A stretch of DNA of 64,000 nt from assembly GCA_003117195.1 (NCBI GenBank), contig BDSI01000017.1, positions 558,001 through 622,000 on the forward strand, given 5' to 3'. The notes beneath the pieces are model-generated. The model did not search any database, was not told the origin of the DNA, and was given only the letters and a program-made list of their open reading frames with translations. A program made the position numbers and the translations under genes. The stretch comes from Eudorina sp. 2006-703-Eu-15 (taxonomy: Eukaryota; Chlorophyta; Chlorophyceae; Chlamydomonadales; Volvocaceae). This document shows, piece by piece, positions 40,766-51,000 of the stretch; the first letter of the stretch is position 1, and every line of letters starts with the position of its first letter.

Positions 40766-43700
40766 TCACAGGTTGCTGCGCCAGTCGCGGGGGATGGAGC
40801 TGCTGCGGGCGGGGCGGGGCGCCGAGGAGCTGGCGGGCACCGCCTCCTCGCCGTCGAGCGAGTCACGCCAGTTGGGGGGCAGCACAGTGCGCTGGATCTT
40901 CAGGTCGCGGCGGGGGCTGAACGAGGTGCGGCGGGGGTCACGGGAGGCGGAGGCGGCCGCAGCGGGCGGGGCGGGGGCGGTCACGCGGCTGAAGCCGGTG
41001 CCGTTGGAGGCGGCCGGCTTCACGGACTTGCCCAGGGCCGCCAGGATCTTGTCGTCCACGGAGAAGTCCACCTCCTTGCTCTCGCGGCCCTGGGAGGGGG
41101 CAGGCGGGGCGGGGGGGGGGTGCACCCAGTTTCGTATTCAGGAACCGGAAAGGGTGTTGCGGGACAAGGGGGGGGGTGCGGCCCGGCTGCCCGGCCTCAG
41201 TCCCCCCCTTGCATCAGCCTCACACGGCGGATTTCCCCCCCACGGTACAGTCGGTCGAGGCGAACCGCAAACACAGCGCCCGGGTGTGTGCATGTGGAAG
41301 ACCATCTGCACCTCCCTCCCCCCTCCCCCCTCCCTCCTCCCTCCCTCCATCCCTGGACGTTCTTCCTTCGATGTGGAGAGTGGACTCGGTCTCTGTCCAG
41401 TCTCCCACCCCCCCCCCTCCTCACCAGCTTCTTGTAGTCGGCCACCAGCGCAGCCACGTCCTTCTGGAAGTCGTGCTTCGGCTTCCAGCCCAGCTCGCGC
41501 TTGGCCTTGTCGCACGAGGCGAAGAAGTGGACCGTCCTGAGGGCGTGTGGGCCGCGGGGCAGTGCGGGGAGCGGTACTCTCCAGGGCCCCAGAGGGGCGG
41601 GGGCTAGCTAGCTAGTGTCCCGTACACGGACGCAGCGAGCGCAGGTGTACTGGTCCGTGGGTGGGGGGTCCCAGGTCGGACCCCGGACCATAACATGCCG
41701 CACGGCCGCCGCCCTTCCTCCAGGTGGGGGGTGGGACCGAGCCGATCGTCAGGGCAGTGGGCTCCAGGGGTGGCCCCCGGGCCCGGGGCCCCGTCCGCAG
41801 CATCTTACTAGAAAACAAAAGCTCGTTTGGTGGGGCTGACCGCCGCCTGACCCAGGATCCAGGACCCCCCCCTGAGAGGCCCGCACGGACCCATACAGGC
41901 GCCCCCACCCGCCCAGGGCACACGGGGCCACCTCCAGCAGCCAGGTCGGTACATCCCCAAGTCGAACCCCTCGGGGGCACATGCGGGACCGAGCCCTGTG
42001 CCCCTGCCCCTTTCCCCGGGATGGGCCCAGCCCGCTGGCCTGACGCCCGCTCGGTGCAGCGCAGTGCAGCGCAGTGCAATGCGGTACAGTGCCGGATGAT
42101 CCGCTTCACATTTCGCTGCTGGCTTCACGACATGAAATGACACATCCGCCGGGTGGACCGGTCACGGGAGGACTCGCCAAGCCAGAAGTCGGGCCGCCGA
42201 TCGGAACCTGGACCCGACCTGACCCGTCCCCGGGCACCAATGAGCTCCTGCTGGACGGGGCTGGGTGGGCTCCCCGCTGATCAGGGCACAGCCCCGGTCC
42301 CTCCAGCCTCTCGCGCACCAAAAGCGACAACCCAGGTCGCCTGGACATCACGCCCGCAGCGCTCCACTTCTCCTCCTCCTCCTGCAGCCCCCCCCACCTA
42401 CCCCACCTACCCCACCCCGCAGGCCGCAGCCCCTGGGCTCACCGGAACGGGAAGCCCTCGGCCTTGCCGCTCTTGCCGGTGCCGACCTTCTCCGGACTGT
42501 ACAGCACCACCTCGGGCTCCTTGCCCAGGGCCTTGCCCACCGCCTTGCAAATACCTGGGAGGGGAGGGAGGGGAGGGGAGGGAGGCGCATTCGGTGGCAC
42601 GTCGGGGTGTGCTTCAGAGTTCTTCCCTCTGACAGCAAGCCACACCCCACCCCGCCCCGCCCCTTGAGGCGCTCTGCGCTCTGCACCCACCCACGAAGCT
42701 GATGCAGCGGTCCGAGCAGACGTTGTACATCTGGCCGATGGCCTGGCGGTTGCCCGGCACCAGGGCCAGCATGGCGGCCACATCCTCCACGTGGGTCAGC
42801 GAGGTCAGCTGGATGCCCGGGGCGGGGATGGGCACCGGCCGGTCCCTGACCGCGGCGAGGAGGGGAGGGAGTCAGGCGGGGAGGGCTGAGCAAGCGGGCC
42901 CAGACGAGCGGGTCCATGGGGACATTAAGGTGGTGACCGCTGGAGGCCCCCCCAGCCACTTACAGGTGCAGGCCGCTGGGCCCCGGGTGGATGCGGGTCA
43001 CCCCTCCACACAGCCACCCACCTGATGATGCGGTCAACGAACCACTGCTCGCAGTCCTTGGCGGTGTTGGGGCCGTAGATGTACAGCGGCTGGAACACGG
43101 TGTACGGCATGCGGGCCTTCTCCAGGTAGGCCTCCACCTCCACGTGTCCCGCGGTGGACTTGCGCGGGTCGCCCTCCACGTGCATGGGCTCGATGGGGTC
43201 GGCCTTGTAGGCGCCCGCGGAGGACACGAACACGTAGTGGTCCACCTTGTGCTGTGGGGGAGCAGGTGGGGGCGGGAGTGTGTGTGTGTGGGGGGGGGGG
43301 GAGGCGGTTTAGATGGTAAGGGTGGGCGAGGGAGGGATGACCGGGAGGGACGCGGAAGTCCATGAAAAGCCCGGGTGAGGCCTCAAGGGGGAGGTCATGT
43401 CTGCAGGGAAGGCCGTGGTTCGGCGCAGCGGTTGTTCGGAGGAGACGCCCGGTGCTGTGCCTCAGTTGCAGGTGAGGCGCTGGGATCCTGAGAATAACCC
43501 CCTCTTGAGTGCAGACAGGGTGTGTGTGTGTGCCAATGTGCCCTTCATGAGGGTGCGGATGTGTTCGGGGGGGCGATGCACATTGGGCACATGGGGCACA
43601 TGGTCGAATGGGGGATGGCTGAAGCAGCAGCATGGAATGGAAATCCAGCGTCGCGCTAGCTCAGAGGGAACAACCCCGGAGACCCCTCCGGTGCAGAAAA

Positions 43701-44769
43701 TGAAACAGCGGGTCTCTATGCAGGAATGCCGAATCCAGAGCCCTGACATGTCGAATTTCGCTGAATCTGCCGTACCACTGGCTGACGCCCGGTGGGGCTG
43801 TAGGGGGCTGCTGCCGCGGGCCGGAGTACGATGCCGTACAATCTGTAATAACTGTGGAGAGCCGTACTGCAGGGCTGCCATTTTGGCAAAGAACAGGGTT
43901 TCCCACACAACTCAACATTGGTACGACCGCCCAGAAAGGAAACGCCCCTGGAGATGAAGCCACTGGTGGCCAAGGGCGTGAGTTCCGCAGAGCCGTTCCG
44001 GCTGCTGCACGACCACACGCCCGAAAAGGTGGACAGGGTTCGACGGCCCTCGCCCTGGAGCGGTCTGACCTTGAAATGGTCGATCATGGGCTGGCAGGAG
44101 GCCAGGTCCTTGCCGTTGTTGTCGTAGACCACATCGAAGCTGCCGCGCGGGTAGGTGCTGGGCTTGGTAGGATCGCCCCACGCAATGCTCGCGCCCTCGC
44201 GCACCAGCTCAGAGTACTTGCTGAAGGGCGTCTTCTTCGTGAGCTTGCTCTGTCACCGTTGCCAAACACGAAGGGAAGGGAAGGAAAGTACAGCATGGAA
44301 ACAGTCAGGGCGGACCGACGGGGGGGTCTTGCAGGGCAAACAAACGCGATTCTCAGAACTTGTTTGCTTTCCTTGCCGATCGCTTCCAGGTGTGATCTTA
44401 ACATATCAATATAAATGTATACTTAGTGGACTTCAAAAGGTTGCTACCATGAAAGCTTGCCATGCGGTCAGGCGAGGGCCGCGCAAGGATAACGTCCCCC
44501 GTCGTCAGGGTCCCAGACCCAATCAAACCCCGCCCCTCGCCTAAATAACACCGCAATCTGACCTCATCGCCATCGTTCATGATGGTGACCTTGTGGCCCT
44601 TCTTCAGCAGCTCCTTCGCCAGATAGAGACCGATGAAGGCGTGGCCACCACCCTTGGTGTTAGCGATCAGGACATTGGCGTTCATCACCTTCACGCTAAG
44701 GCGACGGCTCGCGGGAGCAAACGCGCGACGCGCGCCGCCCGCGCGGTGTGCCTTCATTTGGGCCTGCAT
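40766..44769 (-). CDS. CSP41A: CSP41a-like plastid RNA-binding protein (SDR fold)
   Basis: Seven exons, 44769-44563, 44249-44070, 43251-43022, 42845-42691, 42554-42443, 41536-41425 and 41089-40766, all agree in phase and give 439 residues. Residues 1 to about 28 ([17 protein letters not shown]) look like a plastid transit peptide. The mature part starts [20 protein letters not shown], an atypical Rossmann glycine motif as in CSP41a. Then come [66 protein letters not shown] and LGWKPK, all aligning in order with the CSP41a/CSP41b family. These proteins bind plastid rRNA and mRNA, associate with ribosomes (RAP38/RAP41 in Chlamydomonas) and affect transcript stability. The C-terminus extends about 80 residues beyond the conserved DDKILAAL, basic and Ser/Pro-rich. 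Introns 1 and 2 both use GTCAGA donors. Divergent from the OPR-like gene. Confidence 0.92.
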
Positions 44770-45001
44770 GGTCTTAGTGAAAACACGACCGGCACAAGTG
44801 CGACGACCCAGATCACGCTACGCTATCCCGCACCTGTCACAAAGCTAATGCACTATCTTTAAAAACCTGTCTCATCCGCCCACATTATCTGTACGACTGT
44901 CGTGTTATAGTGAACCGTCAAACAACCAAACCAGCAATCAACAACAAATCACAATAATCAATTACAAGTATGGAGCATTTCGCAAGGATTGCGTCCATCA
45001 C
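44770..45001. promoter_or_regulatory. Divergent promoter, CSP41a-like / OPR-like genes
   Basis: 232 AT-rich bases separate the two divergent start codons. Both products may be plastid RNA-related proteins, so co-regulation is possible but only inferred. Confidence 0.5.
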
Positions 45002-48000
45002 ATGAAGTTGTCGGCCGATCGCTGCCCACGCGCGGGAACTTTCGACTTCCGAGAAGCCTGCCGTAAGACAACATGTCATCCGATCGCGAATCCGTCTACA
45101 CGACACAAAATCACTTGTTTGGGCACACGCGTTGACGGAGGTGGCGGACGTGCCGAAGCTGCAGGCGCGTACGGACGCAGTCAGGTCAGTTAAGGCACCG
45201 CGGGGACAGCATCCTTCACGTCGACATCACTCGCCACCATCTCCCCCATTTCAACACGTATTCCTGTCTCATTGATATATCTCAGACTTCACTTTCTCCT
45301 TGCACAGCACGCCATCAGCAACACCGCCACACCGCCTCCCCTGGGGTCCCTGGCAGCCCCCCGCCCTGCACCCGCTGCCTCCCGCCTTTCCTCCAAAACC
45401 AACCCCACGGATCGCTGCTCCCTCCTCTCGACGCCCCTCAAGGGTTTCGGAGCCAGCAAACGCGGTCAGCCGGATGCGACTCGACGGGGACGAGGGGCCG
45501 GGCAGCAGCAGCCGCCGCGGCGCAGCCCTCTCCCGGATGCGCCTGGGACCCCGGGGACGACCTCCCGCAGCCGGGGCCCGGGGCGGGGCGGGCCGGCAGG
45601 CCGCAGCGGCGGCGGCTCCCCCGCCTCCTCCGCCCGCCCCAGCAGCCTCCTGAACCCCATCCTGACCGCCTCCGAGTGGCGCCTCCTGACCGACCTCCTG
45701 ACCGACCTCCTGACCCCGCCGCCGGGCCGCCTCGACCCGCGGGGTGACTCAGCCCGCGGATCTGACGCGCCCGCCCAGGCCGGGCCCGCCGCCCAGACCG
45801 GGGCTGGTGACTCCTCGGCGAACCTGACAGAGGAGGCCCTCCTCCTGGTGCTGTGGCGGCTGGTGTGCGCGCACCTGCAGCTGCCGGACCAGCCACCCGC
45901 CTGGCCGGACCTGCTGCGGGGCCTGCCGCCACCACCGCCTGCGGCGGCGGCGGCGGCGGCGGTCGCGGCCGCAGCGGCAGGAAGCGCTGCCGCAGCCCCC
46001 TGGTGGCCGACGCAGCCAACCGCGTCGGGGCCCCAGCTGGGCGCGGCCGCAGGCAGTGCTGCCTTCAGCCCAGTGCCCGGACTGGACGCGGATGGTGGCC
46101 TGGGGGGCCTTATCTTTCCCGGTGGCCCCGCGGCTGGGACGTCCAGACATGTCGGGAGAGGGGCAGCTGCAGGAGGTCTATTGCCGAGGCGGCCCTCCGC
46201 GGGCCCGCTGCGTGGAAGCGGAGTGGCGCGGCAGCGCTGCATCGAGGCGGTGGCTGCGGCCGCGAGGCGCCTGGCTCCAGGGATGAGCGCGGGTGGGCTG
46301 GTGGCGGCGCTGCAGCTCATCGGGCACTGGGCGGCAGCTGCCGGGCCCGGGCAGGGCGACGCGGGCGGCCGGGCGGAGGCGGGGGTCTGCGGGGCGTGGC
46401 AACTGGCGGAGCCGTTCCTGGAGGCGGCGGTGGGCGCCCTGGCCCCCGGCGCAGCGACCTCCACCCAACCGCCGGCAGCGGCAGCGGCAGCGGCTCCGGT
46501 GGCGCAGTGGGGGCCCTCCGAGCAGTTGGCCCTGGTGGCAGCGCTGCCCGTACTCCACTGCATCTGCCACCTCCGGGGCCACACCCGCGCAGCGGGGGAG
46601 CACCCGCCCGTCAGCGACGGCAGCGGACGCAGTGGTGGCAGGGCCCCGGGCGGTGGTGGCGGCGGCCGGGGCGGGGAGAGGGAGGCGAGGGAGGCAGCGG
46701 TCCCGCTGACGCGGGCCGCACTCGCCGCCGCACTGGCCGGCCTGGCGGGCCACGCCCGTGCGGCGATGCCCCCACCCGCGGAGCTGTGTCTGGGCACCGC
46801 CGCCGCCTCGGCGTGCGGGTGCGTGCCGCCGGCGGCCTGGCGGGCGCTGATCCAGTCGGAGCTCCGGAACCAGCTGTTCCTGCTGAGCCCTGCCCAGGGC
46901 GCCATCATTCTGGGCTCCCTGGAGCAGATGAAGCTCCTGGTGCAGCATACCGGTACATCCAGGGGGGGGGACGCGGAGGGGCCGCAGAGCTGGTGGGAGG
47001 AGGAGGAGGAGGGGGTGGTGGATGTGGGCTGGGTGTCAGAGGACTGGGTGGCGCTGGTGTGGGGGGAGGTGCTGGGCAAGACCGCCGCCCTGGACCTGAC
47101 AGGGTGCGTGGAGGCCCTGGGGGAGCTGTACGGCTACCTGGACGCTGGGCTGCTGCGGCCCGCCCTGGAGCCCGGGTACGGCGCGGGTACGGCAGGTACG
47201 CCATTGCCGCGGCACATGGAACAGGGGCAGCAGCAACAGCAGCCGGCAGCCGCAGCGGCAGCCGCCGTTGAGGGGCCCGGGGAGGTGGAGCGGGGGGTGA
47301 GGGGGCTGGGTCGTGTACGGCACCTGGCGGCGGCGTTGCTGCGGTGTGTGGCGCCGCAGCTGCCCGCCTGCACCTCCCCCCAGTTGGCGGTCGTACTGGC
47401 GGCCGCAGCGGCCCTGACCCACATCGACCGCGAGGGTCCCGGTGGGGCCTCCCGGGGACCACCCGCCGGCCCCCGGCAGCAGCAGCCGCAACAGCAGCGG
47501 AGTGCGCAGCCAGCGCCACAGGAACGGCAGCAGGCGGCTGCTTGGATGCAGCCCTCATCCCCAATAGATCCAGATCTGGATCTGGATCTGGATCTCGCCG
47601 CACACGTCCTGCTGTCCCGTGTCCGCGCCGGCGATCTCCCACTGCCGCAGCTGGGGCCCTGCGTCGCATCGCTGTCCGACCTCTTGGCCGCTTCGCCACC
47701 CCACCCCCACCCCCACCCGCATCCACCGCAATCACCCCAGTCGTCATCATCACCACCACCGCCGCAGCAGCAGCACCAGCAGCAGCCCGTCAGCGCGTCT
47801 CCCTCCCCGAAAGTGTCCGCCCCCGCGGCCCCCTCCGCGGCCGGCCTTGCCTCATTGGTGCTGGAGCTGCCGGACCTGGTCCCCCCTCTGGCCGCCTGTG
47901 GGCCCCTAGGACCCGACTCGCTGGCCTGGCTGGCCCCCCTGGAGACCTCACTGCTGCGGGTGGAGGAGCTCGTGGCCCGCAGTGATCCCGCGGCGCTGCA

Positions 48001-51000
48001 GCGGCGACATCACGCGGCGGCAGCTGACCCCTGGGGCCCGGTGGCCGACCCGTGGGCGGCGGCGACTGACCCGTGGGTCAGCCGCGGCCTGGCTGCCCGG
48101 GTGACCGCGCGGCTGCTGGCCGAGCCACAAAGGCTGACCGCGGAGCAGCTGCTGCAGCTGCTGGTTGCCGTACAGCACGCCTGGACGAGCGGCTTGTTCC
48201 CCGGAGACGGGAGCCGTCGTGCTCTGCTGCTGGCTGTCCTGGACCTGGACACGGTGCGGGAGGGGCGGGGGCGGGGGCGGGGGCAGGGGGAGGACGGGGA
48301 GCAGGCAGGGGCAGGGGCAGGGCCAGGTACACGGTCTCAGGACTGGGGGGTCCCACCGGCGGTGGCGGAGTCATCCTGGCGGGAGGTCCTGCCGGGTGCC
48401 GTACATTCATTGAACGCGGCGGCGCTGGTGGAGGTCTTGAGTGCGGCGGCCCGCCGCCAGGCCCGAACCGACGCGCAACAGCCGTACAACCAACAGCACC
48501 AGCAGCGTCAGCAGCGGCGGCAGAAGATCCCGTCGTCCTCGGCGGCGCCGGCGGCGGCGGACCCGGTCGTAGCGACGGTTCTGTGTGCGGGTCTGGGCCG
48601 GCTGCTGGAGCTGGCGCTGCCTGACTGGCAGCCCGGCTTCATGGACGCCCCGCGGCGACCCGCGACAGAGATGCTGACGCCGGGGCAGTGGTGTGAGGCG
48701 GTGGCGGCGCTGGCGCAGGCGGCACACGCTTGGACGCCGCCGCCGCCGCCGGGTCCGTCGTCAGCCGCACCTGGGGTTGGCTCAGGCCCCGGCGGTAGTG
48801 GCGGGAGCTGCCTGGCGCTGACGCTGACGCCGGCGACGCTGCTACAGCTGATGAATGTGCTACAGCCCGTGTGGCCCTCGCTCAGTCCCTCTCAGACGGT
48901 CTCCATGTTCTCGCACCTCGCCAGGCTGCACGAGCAGGCCGAGGCGGCGGCCGGCGCGGCACAGACCCGTGGGTCACCGGCATCCAGCGCCGCGGCTGGA
49001 GAGGAGCAATCGCGGCACCGCACCGCCGCCGCCGCCGCTAACGGCGGAGCCGGGCCGACTGCGGCTGACTGGCACGAGGCACAGCGCGCAGTGGCGGCGG
49101 TCGTCCCGGTGTTGACGCCGCGGCAGCTGGCGGCCGCCGTGACGGCGGCGGCCCGGCTGGCGGCGGCGGCGCCGCTGTGCGACGAGTGGATGGAGGCGCT
49201 GACGGAGGTGCTGCAGTCGCCGCCGCCGCCGCCGGCGCCGCTGGCGGGCGGCCTGGCGGCGCTGGACGCCCCCACCTCCCTGGAGCTCCTCCGGGGCTGC
49301 GTCGAGCTCAAAGCCGTCGCGCTGGACCAAGACGGCGTGATGCTCCCCGTACTGCCGCTGCTGGAGCAACTGGGCGCGGCACTGGCGGCGGCGGCGGCGG
49401 CGCCGGCCGCGAATCCGGATCCAGAACCCGACGTGTCGTGCGCCGAGATCTGCCGGCTGATGCCCCGGCTCGCGACGCTGGCTTCGGAGCCGGACCTGGC
49501 GGCCGTCGTCGGCAGCTCGGCGCTGCCGCTGGTGGCATTCCTGGAGCGGAGGGGCTTCGCTGGCTGCCGTCTGGGGGACCAGCTGGCGGCGCTGCAGGGC
49601 CTGACCCGGCTGCTGCTGCGGCCCGGGCCCGGCTGCGCCGCGGCGCTGTGCGCCGCCACGCTGCCGCTGCTGCGCAACCCCGCGGCGGCACTGCCCGACC
49701 TGGCGGCGCTGGCGCACGCCATGGCGGCGGCGTGGGTGATGCCGACGGCGGAGTGGCACGCGGCGTTCATGGCCGCGACGGCGGAGCGCCTGGCGCGCGC
49801 TGTTGGCTCCGCCGCCGCCGCCGCCGCCGCGGGTGCATCCCGCAGGGACCTGGCGATAGAGCAGGTGCTGTGGGCGCAGACGCTGTGGTCGCGGCTGAGC
49901 GCCTCGGCTGGCGGCGGTGGCGGCGGCGGCGGTAGTGGCCGCGGCGGCGGCGGCGCCGGCGGCGGCGGCGGCGGTCCGGGACTGCAGCCGCCCGCCGGGT
50001 GGTTGGATCTGGTGGCGGCGGCGAGTGTGCCGCTGCTGCCGACCACGCAGCCGCACGTGCTGGCCAACCTGCCGTACTGCTTCAACACGCTCGGCCACGA
50101 CCCGGGTACGCCACCGGCTGCTGCTGCTGCCGCCCGTAGATTCCCCGGGCCTAGGGCCGCTGGGGGGCGGTGGGGCGGGGAGTGGGGAAAGGGGGGGACG
50201 GCAGCGAGGAGCGCGTGGGGCGACGATGGAGGATCAGGGACGCCCGGGGATGGCGGTGGAATTGACTGACCCTTGTATAGATCGCGCTTTGGGCTCCAAG
50301 AATACAAACGTTCCGGCTCAGTCCTGGTGGTGGGTACGTGGGGGTGCGATGCCTGTCCTTCGCGCCCGGGTCGTGACTGTGTGGACTCTCTGCCCCACAG
50401 CCGAGTGCCGAGTGGCGCAGCAGCCGCCGCGCAAGTGTGTGTTGCCCCTCTAGCTGCCGGCCCCGAGTCCACGTCCACTTCCGCCCGCCGCAACCTGCTT
50501 GCCGCATGCTGTCCGCAGCCCGCCGCTTGCCCCATGCCGCCTCCTTCCCCTCCTCCTGCCCCTCCCCCACCTCCTGCCCCTGTGCCGCTGGCGGCGCAGG
50601 GCCCGACTTCATCGGTGCGCTGCTCCAGGGGTGCTCCGCCGCACTGCCCCGCCTCTCCGGACCGCAGCTGTCGCGGCTGGTGCAGGGCCTGGCGGGGCTG
50701 GGCTACCAGCCGGAAGACCCATGGGTCGACGGGGTGCAGCTGGCGGCCGCCCGGGCCTTATCCGAGTGCGACGCACACGAGCTGGCGGACCTGCTGGAGG
50801 GGGTGCTGCTGCTGGAGGAGGGGCGGGCGGGGGAGTCGGAGGGTGGCGGCGGCGGAAGGGGCGTCTCTGGCGCGGATGGCGAGCAAGAGGAAGATGGGAT
50901 GGGATCGGGTGGGGCGGGAGGCTCGGATCTGGGCCCAGATCTGGATCTGGATCTGCTGGTGGAGATGGGCCTCCCGGCTGTGGAGGTGTTCCTGATCGCC

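Noticed and set aside
41935..41990. Possible tRNA B-box (GGTTCGA-like) on the minus strand
   Set aside because: No matching A box, acceptor stem or clover-leaf could be found around it.
45272..45310. Start of the OPR-like protein at the in-frame ATG at 45272
   Set aside because: The ATG lies in the pyrimidine tract just before a good acceptor (TTGCACAG at 45307). An upstream exon with a GTCAGT donor joins in phase, giving a start at 45002.
48892..50535. Minus-strand open frame of 547 codons
   Set aside because: Ser/Ala-rich antisense shadow of the OPR-like exon.
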